Source of the DNA: Sphingobacterium griseoflavum
GTDB taxonomy: Bacteria; Bacteroidota; Bacteroidia; Sphingobacteriales; Sphingobacteriaceae
Length of the DNA: 64,000 nt
Direction: 5' to 3'
Assembly: GCF_014653155.1 (NCBI RefSeq)
Contig: NZ_BNAF01000008.1
Coordinates: forward strand, 186,001-250,000
The position numbers and the translations under genes are program-made. A model generated the notes under the pieces. The model was given only the letters and a program-made list of their open reading frames with translations. It was not told where the DNA came from and searched no databases. Positions 18,878 through 28,086 of the stretch are shown here, one piece after another (position 1 is the first letter of the stretch; each line of letters begins with the position of its first letter).

Positions 18878-19076
18878 TATCGCAATGAAAAACAGCGGAC
18901 ATGATGCAAGGCAGGCCAGATCTTTGCCTTGCGCTATCGTAAGCGAACAGCAATCGAAAAATAACCCATAGGTTAAATTTATTTTGCAGCTCAAGTTTTG
19001 ACTGTCTCGACAAAAAGAGGTCAGCGTGTATTCGTTTTGCCCTTTCGATCGAGTTTTATTGATCAGCCTTACACAC

Positions 19077-19268
19077 ATGAAAACAGAGAACAATATGATA
19101 CCCGTTGAGAAGCTGCCTTACCTGGCGCCCATGGTGGACGTTATCCAACTAGAGCTGGAGTGTTCCATTGTTACCGGATCCGCTACGGTGAAGCCGCAGG
19201 ATTATCACCAGGATGTGTACGAGCAATGGGATGTCGACGTGGACGACAACCGCAGTATTAATTTTTAA
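19077..19268 (+). CDS. small acidic peptide paired with fimbrillin, unit 1
   Basis: A 63-codon gene from the ATG at 19077 (MKTENNMIPVEKLPYLAP). The middle carries IQLELECSIVTGSATV and the C-terminus is very acidic (EQWDVDVDDNRSINF). There is no signal peptide or membrane segment. It lines up with the 61-codon gene at 51833: both have a Leu-rich Pro segment, an xELExSI..(S)AT core, a Trp-Asp acidic patch and a terminal Phe. Both sit directly before a fimbrillin-like lipoprotein gene (13 bases here, 31 there). Short ORFs of this style with a P-x-x-x-V-I-x-x-E-x-E core are common in Bacteroidota near fimbrillin genes. The function is unknown. Confidence 0.7.
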   Translation: MKTENNMIPVEKLPYLAPMVDVIQLELECSIVTGSATVKPQDYHQDVYEQWDVDVDDNRSINF

Positions 19269-19281
19269 TGATTCGCAACAG

Positions 19282-20826
19282 ATGAAAGCATATATCCTAT
19301 TTCGGAACCTACTGATCACAACATGTATAGCCTGTTTTGCGGCATCTTGTTCGAAAGACGAGAGCGTGCAGGCGACTGGCGAAGCCCGGGTAAACGTCGT
19401 CCTGGGTGCTGTGCAAGAGCAGCAATCTACGATGAAAATGGCCTCCGCAGCTGGTACGACCTTGAGTCAGGTCCAGCAAACAACCGTGCCGTTCACTGAC
19501 GCCTACACCTTGGTGGCAACGCTGGCTTCTACATCTTCTGCTACACTGAGCCAGAAGGTCAGCACGGCTGGTGGCAATACCGCTGCGGCCACCACCACCA
19601 CAACCATATTGGAGCAGGGCGTGCAATACCGGGTCGTGGTTTACGATGCAGCGGGCAACTACCTGTCCAATCAGGTGTTCACGGTGGGAAACACCACCAA
19701 TGCGGCCATGGCATTTAATGCCGGTCAACGCTACACGTTTATCGCCTATTCTATAAATAGCAAAACATCCGTGCCGGATGTTGATCCCCAGCAAAACCTG
19801 GCCGCAGCTACCCTTTCCAGTCTCTCTGGAAGTACTGATCTCCTGTATTTCCGGTCAGATATAACCTTGAACGGTGGCGATAACAACCTGAATGTTGTGC
19901 TAAAGCATCTCTTCAGCCAGATTACCACAACGATCAACGCCGCGGCTATCGGTACGATCGAAAGTTGCTCTGCTTCGATAGCCCCACATTACCTGACCGT
20001 GGGCGTGAAGCTAGGCAACGCGCAGATCAGCTATACGGGCAATACAGGGTCGGCATCGCTAGCTTTTACCGGCTTCCAAACTAGCCAGATCAGCAGCGCG
20101 GCAACCATCCTGAACCACCCGTCAACGGCTGCCGGTGTGTTGACGATCGCTTCTATAAAGGCAGGCGGCATAACCCGTACTGGTCTCAAGCTGGAAAACC
20201 TTTCGATCACGCCAGGCGTGAAGTATACCTTGAATTTGGAGCTGAAACCAAACTTTGGTATCAGTTTGGGCGGCTACACTTGGGCGCCCGGAAACCTGGT
20301 CTACAACAATGGCAATTATGGTTTTGCGGAAGACCAAGGTAAGTACGGCGACCAGTGGCAGGTTAATGCGTTATTGCCGATTGATAGAGGCGCGGGCAGT
20401 GAAGGGCAGCAGGCCTACGATGCTGCAAAAGACCCATGCAGGATGGTTACCTCGCATGGCGGCAACTGGCGTACCCCAACAGTAACGCACTTGCAGGCCG
20501 CCACCGGCGCCAACCGCAATGAAAAACCGATCTTCCACGTGCGGTATGATTTGCCTGGCCAGCCTCGCGCAAGTTATCGGGGTGTCGCCGGATTATTTGT
20601 CGGAACAACAACACAGCCCGCAGAAGCCGATGTCGATAAATACCTATTCTTGCCCTATGCCGGAGAGCGCAATTGGGGACAGGGATCGATGGGTACCTAT
20701 TGGACTGTAACGCCATCGAGCGCAAACAACGAGCGTTTCCAGTTTAATACAGGAGATGTCACCTGGCCATACAGCAGCCAGTACTATAATGCCGGTGGCA
20801 GTATCCGCTGTGTCAAGGCGCAGTAA
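19282..20826 (+). CDS. fimbrillin-like surface lipoprotein, unit 1
   Basis: A 514-aa lipoprotein. The ATG at 19282 gives a signal ending CFAASCSKDE with the lipidated Cys; the open frame extends upstream but has no signal there. Two Mfa2/FimA-like beta domains follow: about residues 30-180 include YRVVVYDAAGNY and YTFIAYSIN, and about 190-320 include LKHLFSQITTTINA. The C-terminal about 170 residues form a separate domain with DPCRMV, GNWRTPT and the ending IRCVKAQ, seen at the end of many Bacteroidota surface proteins. The product is probably an outer-membrane-anchored pilus or matrix subunit. It is rich in Ala, Thr and Ser. A strong terminator follows. Confidence 0.85.
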   Translation: MKAYILFRNLLITTCIACFAASCSKDESVQATGEARVNVVLGAVQEQQSTMKMASAAGTTLSQVQQTTVPFTDAYTLVATLASTSSATLSQKVSTAGGNTAAATTTTTILEQGVQYRVVVYDAAGNYLSNQVFTVGNTTNAAMAFNAGQRYTFIAYSINSKTSVPDVDPQQNLAAATLSSLSGSTDLLYFRSDITLNGGDNNLNVVLKHLFSQITTTINAAAIGTIESCSASIAPHYLTVGVKLGNAQISYTGNTGSASLAFTGFQTSQISSAATILNHPSTAAGVLTIASIKAGGITRTGLKLENLSITPGVKYTLNLELKPNFGISLGGYTWAPGNLVYNNGNYGFAEDQGKYGDQWQVNALLPIDRGAGSEGQQAYDAAKDPCRMVTSHGGNWRTPTVTHLQAATGANRNEKPIFHVRYDLPGQPRASYRGVAGLFVGTTTQPAEADVDKYLFLPYAGERNWGQGSMGTYWTVTPSSANNERFQFNTGDVTWPYSSQYYNAGGSIRCVKAQ

Positions 20827-20844
20827 ACGGGTGCCGTACACCGC

Positions 20845-20896
20845 AAAAAAAAGCGAGGATCGACAGGCTCAATATGCCTAGATCCTCGCTTTTTTG
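20845..20896 (+). terminator. terminator after fimbrillin unit 1
   Basis: AGCGAGGATC (20852-20861) pairs with GATCCTCGCT (20881-20890), with an inner AGGC/GCCT stem, followed by TTTTT. A-rich sequence on the left makes it possibly bidirectional. It separates the fimbrillin unit from the EPS operon. The remaining 323-base gap holds the two operator candidates below. Confidence 0.85.
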
Positions 20897-20960
20897 CTCC
20901 AACTGCGCGGCTTAATGCAATCGTTGCGTAAAAAATTTGTGCGAAATGCAATGGGTGATC

Positions 20961-20978
20961 TGTAGCGCTTTAGCTACA
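20961..20978. promoter_or_regulatory. operator candidate TGTAGC-GCTTTA-GCTACA
   Basis: A perfect 6-bp-arm palindrome with a 6-base spacer, the same geometry as at 18821. It is the distal of two copies ahead of the EPS operon (start 21150). Confidence 0.6.
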
Positions 20979-21012
20979 CCGAGAAACTACACGTAGCGCG
21001 ATGTTAAGCAGC

Positions 21013-21030
21013 TGTAGCGGGAGCGCTACA
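21013..21030. promoter_or_regulatory. operator candidate TGTAGC-GGGAGC-GCTACA
   Basis: With one base on each side the arms become CTGTAGCG and CGCTACAG around GGAG. It is 52 bases after the first copy, close to five helical turns, so bound proteins could lie on the same face. A -7-like TATTTTTG at 21079-21086 follows. Confidence 0.6.
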
Positions 21031-21149
21031 GAATCAATTAAATGCCCGTAAATACTGGTCTAGATTAATATTTGAGCGTATTTTTGGGACATAATCATCG
21101 GCAGGGATGGTATCCGTGCTGATGACGATAATAGATAAAAAATACAACC

Positions 21150-22358
21150 ATGAGAACGTTACTAATAATTGTGCCATTTTTTATAGCTCTTTACTTGGGT
21201 CGAATAATTTTACCCTACGTATTCCTGGTTTGTTTCAAAAAAAGGCTTTTCGATCCGGTCGATAAGAGGAAGGTGCATACCCAGCGGATTCCTCGCTTGG
21301 GCGGTGTGGCGTTTGCGCCCGTGCAGTGCTTTTTGATGACCTTGGCCGTCGTGGTTTTCTATAAATACAACTTTGTCGATCTAAGCATCAATACCGAAGA
21401 AGTGCTGCCGATGTTCTTGTTGTTGATCTGTGGTTTGGTGATGCTTTTCTTGGTGGGTATCGGCGATGACTTGGTCGGGATAAGCTATAAATGGAAATTT
21501 GGTGTGCAGCTTTTTGTAGCTACGCTTTTTCCGCTTTCGGGCTTGTGGATCAACGATCTCTATGGCGTTTTCTTCATCACTTGCATCCCCGCTTATGTGG
21601 GTATGCCCTTAACGGTTCTGGTTGTGATATTGATCATCAATGCCGTTAACTTAATCGATGGTTTGGATGGTCTTTGCTCGGGATTGATTGCTGTGGGCTG
21701 CCTGGTCTTGGGTGTCATGTTCCTTTTGCAGCACGCTTACCTCCATGCGATGTTCGCCTTTATCACGGCCGGCGTATTGATTCCGTTTTTCTATTTCAAT
21801 GTCTTCGGTATCAATAAGCGGAGGCACCGGATCTTTATGGGAGACACTGGCAGCCTCACCCTCGGCTTGTCCATTGCCTTTCTGGCCATCAGTTTTGCCA
21901 TGAACAATGCTGCCATCAAGCCATTCTACGAAGGCGCCATTGTTGCCGCATTTTCCGTTTTGATCGTTCCTGTGATGGATGTGCTGCGCGTCATGTTTGT
22001 GCGTTACCGTACTGGTAAGCCTCTTTTTATGCCGGATAGAAGCCATATACACCACAAATTGCTGGATCTAGGGCTGTCGCATCATGCCAGCATGTTGTCC
22101 ATCGTTGGATTTGCTGCTTTCTTCGCCATCTTCAATAGCATCATGGTCAACTACATCAGCAACAACATCGTGCTGCTTTGGGATGTCGCGCTGTGGGGCG
22201 GCTTGCACTTGGCCTTGAATAAGGTGGAAAGTATGCGCGCAGCAAAACGTATGCACGAATTGCTGAGAGCCCAAAACAAAATGAAAAATATTGAGAATAA
22301 AAAGCTAAATTTACAGGATATGACATTAAAGAATCTCCAGTTGGAGAATGTTCGTTAA
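21150..22358 (+). CDS. WecA/MraY-type initiating transferase, copy 2, first EPS gene
   Basis: A 402-aa paralogue of the enzyme at 17465, with matching topology and motifs: GIGDDLVGI, NAVNLIDGLDGLCSGL, FMGDTGSLTLG and DRSHIHHKL. It has a charged C-terminal tail of about 35 residues (Lys, Glu, Asn and Leu rich) that extends past the shorter tail of copy 1. It should link the first sugar phosphate to undecaprenyl phosphate for the EPS repeat unit. It opens the 28-kb co-directional locus that runs to the Wzc gene, and follows two operator candidates. Why the organism keeps two near copies around a fimbrillin gene is not clear. Confidence 0.92.
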   Translation: MRTLLIIVPFFIALYLGRIILPYVFLVCFKKRLFDPVDKRKVHTQRIPRLGGVAFAPVQCFLMTLAVVVFYKYNFVDLSINTEEVLPMFLLLICGLVMLFLVGIGDDLVGISYKWKFGVQLFVATLFPLSGLWINDLYGVFFITCIPAYVGMPLTVLVVILIINAVNLIDGLDGLCSGLIAVGCLVLGVMFLLQHAYLHAMFAFITAGVLIPFFYFNVFGINKRRHRIFMGDTGSLTLGLSIAFLAISFAMNNAAIKPFYEGAIVAAFSVLIVPVMDVLRVMFVRYRTGKPLFMPDRSHIHHKLLDLGLSHHASMLSIVGFAAFFAIFNSIMVNYISNNIVLLWDVALWGGLHLALNKVESMRAAKRMHELLRAQNKMKNIENKKLNLQDMTLKNLQLENVR

Positions 22359-22379
22359 TCCTATAATTAACTGCTTCTT

Positions 22380-23339
22380 ATGAAAGTGACCATTATTGGC
22401 GGATCAGGATTTGTGGGTACGCGTTTGATCGAAAACTTACGGGCTACGCAAGGGCTGGATATCCGCAATGTAGATAAAGTACAGAGTGACACACATCCTG
22501 CCCTGACGGAAATCGGAGACGTCACCAATTTAGCGGATATGCGGTTGGCACTGCAAGGCTCTGATGCTGTCGTGTTGCTTGCCGCCGAACACCGGGATGA
22601 TGTTTATCCCGTTGTGCGCTATTTTGATGTCAATGTGCAGGGGTTGCGCAACATCTTGCAGGCTATGGAGGAAAATAATGTGAAACATATTATTTTTACC
22701 AGCTCGGTGGCCGTATACGGTTTGGATAAAGACAATCCCGACGAAACGCTGGCTCCCGATCCTTTCAACCATTACGGTAAAAGCAAATGGCAGGCCGAGC
22801 AGACGTTGAAATGGTGGTTTACAGAACATAGCGACTGGACCATTTCCATTGTGCGGCCTACTGTTATTTTTGGCGAAGGCAACCGCGGCAACGTATGGAA
22901 TCTGCTCAACCAAATCGCGTCCGGCAAATTTATGATGATCGGACCCGGAACGAATCGCAAGTCCATGGCTTACGTCGGCAATGTGGTGGCCTTCCTGCAA
23001 TTTTTGATACAAAACAAAAGCATCGGTTACGAGGTCTATAACTATGTGGATAAACCCGATTTTACAACCAATGATCTCGTATACCATACCGGTAAGGTGC
23101 TGGACAAGAAAATACCTACTCGCCGCATTCCCTACTGGCTAGGCATGCTGGGCGGATATGGTTTTGATGTGCTGGCTTGGGTAACCCGCAAAAAGTTGCC
23201 CATCAGTTCGGTGCGCGTGAAGAAGTTTTGCGCCGTTACGCAGTTCGATTCCGCCAAGGCCATGGACTCGGGCTTTAAACCCCCTTTTACCATGGAAGAA
23301 GGATTGCGTAGAACATTGAAATCGGAGTTTGGTAAATAA
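22380..23339 (+). CDS. NAD-dependent sugar epimerase/dehydratase (extended SDR)
   Basis: A 319-aa short-chain dehydrogenase of the UDP-sugar epimerase type. The Rossmann motif GGSGFVG is at residues 8-14, the catalytic strand ends in FTSSVAVYG, and YGKSKWQAE holds the Tyr and Lys. The nucleotide-sugar region follows with IVRPTVIFGEGNRGN. It probably forms a C4- or C6-modified nucleotide sugar or reduces a 4-keto sugar for the EPS. The exact substrate cannot be told. It lies 21 bases after the WecA-type gene and often partners such transferases in gram-negative loci. Confidence 0.88.
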   Translation: MKVTIIGGSGFVGTRLIENLRATQGLDIRNVDKVQSDTHPALTEIGDVTNLADMRLALQGSDAVVLLAAEHRDDVYPVVRYFDVNVQGLRNILQAMEENNVKHIIFTSSVAVYGLDKDNPDETLAPDPFNHYGKSKWQAEQTLKWWFTEHSDWTISIVRPTVIFGEGNRGNVWNLLNQIASGKFMMIGPGTNRKSMAYVGNVVAFLQFLIQNKSIGYEVYNYVDKPDFTTNDLVYHTGKVLDKKIPTRRIPYWLGMLGGYGFDVLAWVTRKKLPISSVRVKKFCAVTQFDSAKAMDSGFKPPFTMEEGLRRTLKSEFGK

Positions 23340-23369
23340 AGCATGTGCTTAACAGCTTAATCCTCTATT

Positions 23370-24806
23370 ATGTCGCTTAAACAGCAGGCTTTTACGGGCG
23401 TGGTTTGGACATTTGCTGAACAGTTTGGCTCGCAGATCGTTGGCTTTTTGACCAGTCTCGTCTTGGCGCGTTTACTGCTCCCTGCAGATTTTGGAACTAT
23501 AGCGCTCTTTGGAGTTGTGATGGCTATCGCCAAAGTGTTTTTGGATAGCGGTCTGGCTGGTAGTCTAATACGCACGGCTGAGGCTGATGAGCGAGATTAC
23601 TCTACCGTTTTTTGGTTTAACTTGGCTGCAGGGCTTATTTTGTACATTCTTGTATTTTTTATAGCTCCTTTGGTCTCAAAGTTTTATGACCTGCCCTTGC
23701 TTTCCCCTCTTATTCGAGTATATGCATTGATATTGCTTATAGACTCCTTCGTAACTGTACAGAGCGTGCAGTTTGTAAAAAGACTGGATTTTAAAACCAA
23801 TTTTAAAATTCAGTTACCATCCATTATTTTAGGGGGTATTGCTGGTGTATCTTTTGCTTATTTAGGATTTGGAGCTTGGTCTTTAGTTTATGCCTCGCTC
23901 GTCCAAAATGGGATCTTTACTTTGCAATATTGGCTTTATAGCGATTGGCGTCCGTCGTTTGTATTTGATAAGGCCAAATTCAAATATCATTTTAACTACG
24001 GTTCCGGCCTGATGCTATCTGGCCTGCTGGATGTTACATTTAATAATATTTATACGATCCTAATCGGTAAGAAGTACTCCACTGTCGAACTTGGTTTTTA
24101 TAACCGCGCCGACTCGCTTAAGCAGCTGCCTGTAAATAATATTTCGAACGCTTTAAACAAAGTGTCCTTTCCGCTTTTTGCGAAAATTAGCCATGACGAT
24201 GCTTTGTTGAAAGATGCTTACAAAAAGATTTTATCCATCGTTATCTTTGTCATTGCGCCCATAATTGCCTTTATGGTAATATCCGCCGAGCCTCTAATTC
24301 GTTTTTTGTTGACTGACAAATGGCTGGCCGCGGTTCCATATTTCCAAATTTTAGCTATCGCTGGAGTTTTGTACCCCATCCACGCCTACAACCTCAATGT
24401 GCTGAAGGTGAAAGGACGATCGGATTTGTTTCTTCGACTGGAGATCTTTAAGAAAATTTTGGTCGTTATCGTGGTGCTAGCTTCTCTACCTTTTGGTATT
24501 TTTGGCTTGCTGTGGGGGCAGGTCATTACTTCTGTATTGGCACTTTTTATTAATACCCATTATACGGGTAAATTTTTAAAATACAGCGTTTTTTCGCAAA
24601 TTAGGGATTTGATGCCCAGCTTGCTGCTGGCATCGCTTTGTGCGCTGGCCGTCTATTTTTTAGATAAGTGGTATTTCGCTGGTCTTTCAGACTTATATAG
24701 GCTCTGTGTCTTAGTCCTATTGTATGCGAGCCTTTATTTGGGCATTGGCCTATTGACGAAAGGAAAGGAGATAGGCATGTTGAAAGAATTAATTTTTAAG
24801 AGATGA
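23370..24806 (+). CDS. Wzx-type polysaccharide flippase (MOP family, WzxC-like)
   Basis: A 478-aa membrane protein with about 12-14 helices. The N-terminus (LKQQAFTGVVWTFAEQFGSQ) and the LARLLLPADFGTIALFGVV stretch are typical of WzxC/TuaB-type flippases. It would move undecaprenyl-linked repeat units to the periplasmic face. The stop overlaps the next start by four bases (ATGA), indicating coupled translation with the aminotransferase gene. Confidence 0.9.
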   Translation: MSLKQQAFTGVVWTFAEQFGSQIVGFLTSLVLARLLLPADFGTIALFGVVMAIAKVFLDSGLAGSLIRTAEADERDYSTVFWFNLAAGLILYILVFFIAPLVSKFYDLPLLSPLIRVYALILLIDSFVTVQSVQFVKRLDFKTNFKIQLPSIILGGIAGVSFAYLGFGAWSLVYASLVQNGIFTLQYWLYSDWRPSFVFDKAKFKYHFNYGSGLMLSGLLDVTFNNIYTILIGKKYSTVELGFYNRADSLKQLPVNNISNALNKVSFPLFAKISHDDALLKDAYKKILSIVIFVIAPIIAFMVISAEPLIRFLLTDKWLAAVPYFQILAIAGVLYPIHAYNLNVLKVKGRSDLFLRLEIFKKILVVIVVLASLPFGIFGLLWGQVITSVLALFINTHYTGKFLKYSVFSQIRDLMPSLLLASLCALAVYFLDKWYFAGLSDLYRLCVLVLLYASLYLGIGLLTKGKEIGMLKELIFKR

Positions 24807-25885
24807 TACCTGTAACAAAACCTTTTCTCCCGCCACGGGAAGTATATGATAAATTTGTCGATGGCATTTGGCATCGACAATGGTTGACCAATATGGGGCC
24901 GTTGGCCAGCCAATTAGAAATGGATCTCAAGGATTTTTTACATGTTAGTCACTTACTTTTTGTGACCAATGGAACGGTTGCGCTGCAAATGGCGTTAAAA
25001 GCATTCGCCGTTAGTGGGGAGGTCATCACGACACCATTCTCCTTTGTGGCCACTACATCCAGTATAGTTTGGGAAGGTTGCCAACCCGTGTTTGTTGATA
25101 TAGATCCACAAAGCCTCAATATTGATCCTGCAAAAATTGAAGCCGCTATTACGGATAAAACATCTGCGATCTTAGCTACCCACGTCTATGGCAATCCTTG
25201 TGATGTGGAAGCCATAGAGCGTATAGCCAAAAAATATAAACTAAAGGTTATCTACGATGGTGCGCATGCTTTTGGTGTCAAGGTAAACGGTCGATCCGTC
25301 TTTGAATACGGCGATGTCAGCATTTGTTCTTTGCACGCTACTAAGCTGTATCATTCTATCGAGGGCGGATTGATAATCACCAGAGATCCTGACCTGCTAA
25401 AGAAGTTGGCGTCGATGCGTAACTTTGGTATTTCGGGCTTTGAAAGCTTTGCCGACTTGGGCATCAACGGAAAAAACTCGGAGTTCCACGCTGCTATGGG
25501 CTTGGCCAATCTCGAATTGGTAGCCGGTATTATCGAAAAAAGAGTAGCGCTAATCCATCGCTACGAATCCAAATTAAAAACCTTTAAAGCTTTTCGACCA
25601 AAATGGCACGATAAGTCCGCGAATAATGGCGCATACCTTCCATATGTATTGGAATCCGAAGAATTGCTTTTGAAGATAAAGAAAGAGTTAGATGGCCATG
25701 AGATATTTACAAGGCGCTATTTTTATCCTAGCCTAGCGAAGGCTTTGCCATATCTCAATCCGGTGGAAATGCCTGTTACAGATAGTATTGCTAAACGGGT
25801 ATTATGCCTGCCACTCTTTTACGAATTGACCTTCGAAGAGGTCGATATCATTTGTCGGATTATTTTACGTATGCAAAATAATTAA
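24803..25885 (+). CDS. DegT/DnrJ/EryC1/StrS sugar aminotransferase
   Basis: A 360-aa PLP enzyme that aminates a keto nucleotide sugar. It begins IPVTKPFLPP as in the family, has TNGTVALQMALKA for cofactor phosphate binding, YDGAHAFGV with the Asp that contacts the pyridine nitrogen, and Lys181 in ATKLYHSIEGG as the Schiff-base lysine. Its presence implies an amino sugar in the polymer. No partner 4,6-dehydratase is obvious, apart perhaps from the epimerase-type gene at 22380. From about here the base composition becomes AT-rich. Confidence 0.9.
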   Translation: MIPVTKPFLPPREVYDKFVDGIWHRQWLTNMGPLASQLEMDLKDFLHVSHLLFVTNGTVALQMALKAFAVSGEVITTPFSFVATTSSIVWEGCQPVFVDIDPQSLNIDPAKIEAAITDKTSAILATHVYGNPCDVEAIERIAKKYKLKVIYDGAHAFGVKVNGRSVFEYGDVSICSLHATKLYHSIEGGLIITRDPDLLKKLASMRNFGISGFESFADLGINGKNSEFHAAMGLANLELVAGIIEKRVALIHRYESKLKTFKAFRPKWHDKSANNGAYLPYVLESEELLLKIKKELDGHEIFTRRYFYPSLAKALPYLNPVEMPVTDSIAKRVLCLPLFYELTFEEVDIICRIILRMQNN

Positions 25886-25889
25886 TGTG

Positions 25890-27170
25890 ATGCAGATTAT
25901 TAATGTATTAGTTTTTCCTTGTGGTTCGGAGATAGCATTGGAACTCATGAGATCCGTTAAGTTTTCTCGACATATCAAATTATTTGGTGCGAGTAGTGTG
26001 GAAGATCATGGTAGTTTTGAATATGAGAACTATATAGGCGGAATGCCATTCATCGATTCAATTAATTTTATTGAGGACCTCAATAAAATTATTGAAAAAT
26101 ACCAAATAGATGCCATTTATCCCGCAATGGATTCCGTAATAGCTTTGCTGTCAGCAAATAAGCATTTGTTGAGATGCAAACTGATAGGATCCTCTGATTA
26201 CGTTAATCAAATTTGTTTATCTAAATTGAAAACATACGAAGCATTAAATTCGGTAGTGCATTGCCCCGCAGTTTACAAGCGGAATGAGGTAGATGAGGAA
26301 TTATTTCCACTCTTTTTGAAGCCAGACGTTGGTTATGGATCACGAGGTGTTTTAAAAGTTGATAACTTCGTTTCCCTAGATAACCACTTAGCTCTCCATC
26401 AAGATTGCCTTATTCTGGAATATTTGCCAGGTGAGGAAATTACCGTAGATTGTTTTTCTGATAAGGAGGGAGTACTTAGATTTTATGGACCTAGGAGACG
26501 AGGTAGAGTGGCAAACGGTATCAGTGTTGGAACAGAGATTGTTGTTAGAGATTTGGAACAGATCAAAGATATTGCGATAGCTATCAATGAGAAATTGCAC
26601 TTTAGAGGAGCATGGTTTTTTCAGATGAAATATGACGTGAACTCTGAATTATGCTTGCTTGAGGTTGCGGCTCGATTCGGAGGTTCGTCGTCTTTAAATC
26701 GGTGTAGAGGAGTAAATTTTGGATTGCTCTCAATCTTCGATGCATTTAATTTTGATGTGGATATTGTAGTCAACTCTTATAATATTGTATTAGATCGCGC
26801 GCTCGATAATAAATATAAAATTGCCCTTAATTATAGATTTGTGTATTGTGATTTTGATGATTGTCTCGTGATCGAGGGAAAAGTCAATACACAGCTATTG
26901 CGGTTTTTATATCAATGTCTGAACGACAGGAAAATATTGATTTTAATTACAAAACATGTTCATGATATCGATGTATCACTCAAAAAGTATCGTTTGAATA
27001 ATCTATTCGACGAAGTTATACATTTAGATCGAGAGGATTCGAAGTCTAATTTTATCAATAATGAAAATTCTATATTTATAGATGATTCATTTATGGAACG
27101 GCAACAAGTCTTTGTAAGCAGGGGTATCCCAGTTTTTTCTCCGGATATGATTGAATCATTAATTCATTAA
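25890..27170 (+). CDS. ATP-grasp / HAD fusion protein
   Basis: A 426-aa protein. Residues about 1-105 form a Rossmann-like pre-ATP-grasp domain, and 106-305 an ATP-grasp fold with FLKPDVGYGSRGV (ATP loop), ILEYLPGEEITVDCF and LLEVAARFGGSS. The last about 115 residues are a HAD domain with VYCDFDDCLV (nucleophile Asp motif), LITKH and IFIDDSF. ATP-grasp enzymes join a carboxylate to an amine or thiol; the HAD part could be a phosphatase. In this locus it may attach an amino acid to a sugar or make an unusual precursor. A GTG lies one codon earlier at 25887; the ATG is preferred. Base composition is clearly AT-rich. Confidence 0.78.
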   Translation: MQIINVLVFPCGSEIALELMRSVKFSRHIKLFGASSVEDHGSFEYENYIGGMPFIDSINFIEDLNKIIEKYQIDAIYPAMDSVIALLSANKHLLRCKLIGSSDYVNQICLSKLKTYEALNSVVHCPAVYKRNEVDEELFPLFLKPDVGYGSRGVLKVDNFVSLDNHLALHQDCLILEYLPGEEITVDCFSDKEGVLRFYGPRRRGRVANGISVGTEIVVRDLEQIKDIAIAINEKLHFRGAWFFQMKYDVNSELCLLEVAARFGGSSSLNRCRGVNFGLLSIFDAFNFDVDIVVNSYNIVLDRALDNKYKIALNYRFVYCDFDDCLVIEGKVNTQLLRFLYQCLNDRKILILITKHVHDIDVSLKKYRLNNLFDEVIHLDREDSKSNFINNENSIFIDDSFMERQQVFVSRGIPVFSPDMIESLIH

Positions 27171-27175
27171 AATAT

Positions 27176-28081
27176 ATGGATTCTTTCGAAGTAAGTATAG
27201 TCGTCATTACATATGGTCATGAAAAGTTCATAGGTGAAGCTTTAAATGGAATATTGGCTCAAAATTTTAGCGGTCTTGTCGAGGTAGTTATCTCAAATGA
27301 CCATTCTCCTGATAAAACGGATAAGGTATGTAAAGATTTCATATCTAGAAGTGACATTCCTGCCAATATCATTTTTAAATATACTTGCCATGATAGTAAT
27401 ATAGGTAGTATGCAAAATTTTATGTGGGCATTGAAACAGTGTAACGGAAAGTATATTGCCATTTGTGATGGAGATGATTATTGGACTGACCCAGGGAAAT
27501 TACAGAGACAAGTCAATTATTTAAATTTAAATCGAAACTGCGCTATCCATAGCAGTAAAGCACAGACGCTTAACCATAATGGCAAAGGAGAGATTATTGG
27601 AGATCCATCTTTTAAAGCTAAATATTATTTTTCTGACTTTTTTACTAAAAATAATCTAGTTACTTGTACTGTAATGTTTAGAAACCACTATATAGACAAT
27701 AGCGTTTTTGAAGGAGTCTCTTTTGGTGATTGGATGCTTTATGCTTATCTGTTATCTAAAGGTTCTAATAGTTACGCATTTGTTTCGGATCACGTTGTTG
27801 CCGCCTACCGAGTGCATTCTGATGGGGTGATGGACACCTTGCGGAAAACTAATGGTTTAGCAGAGAAACATGCAATTCACTTATATCATTTATATAGTAA
27901 CTTTAAGATCAGTTATTCTGAAGATGATATACAGAATTTAAATATGTACTTTATCGAGTCGATTAAATTAGCATTTAAAAATAAGTTTTTTAAAAAAGTT
28001 GTGTATTTGAATTTACTTTATTTAAAAATTGAACCGATCCGAGCCTTATGTACAAAGTTGAAAACATCTTTTAAGTTCTAA
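27176..28081 (+). CDS. GT2 glycosyltransferase
   Basis: A 301-aa GT-A enzyme with VSIVVITYGHEKF at the start, SNDHSPDKTD, and the CDGDDYWTDPGKL metal and acceptor motif near residues 97-109. The length and the DYWTDP form resemble glycosyltransferases of O-antigen loci. Soluble, cytoplasmic. The gene is AT-rich and lies five bases after the fusion gene. The linkage is unknown. Confidence 0.86.
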   Translation: MDSFEVSIVVITYGHEKFIGEALNGILAQNFSGLVEVVISNDHSPDKTDKVCKDFISRSDIPANIIFKYTCHDSNIGSMQNFMWALKQCNGKYIAICDGDDYWTDPGKLQRQVNYLNLNRNCAIHSSKAQTLNHNGKGEIIGDPSFKAKYYFSDFFTKNNLVTCTVMFRNHYIDNSVFEGVSFGDWMLYAYLLSKGSNSYAFVSDHVVAAYRVHSDGVMDTLRKTNGLAEKHAIHLYHLYSNFKISYSEDDIQNLNMYFIESIKLAFKNKFFKKVVYLNLLYLKIEPIRALCTKLKTSFKF

Positions 28082-28086
28082 ATTGG

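Larger units (their letters stand above)
18596..19076 (+). other. intergenic region before the first small-peptide/fimbrillin unit
   Basis: These 481 bases hold no gene. They carry a TGTAGC-N6-GCTACA operator candidate at 18821-18840 and a -7 box TACCTTTG at 18870-18877, which would put the operator roughly 50 bases upstream of transcription start. A partial inverted pair, GTAGC…GCTAC, near 18611-18635 has a wider, 12-base spacer. Confidence 0.5.
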
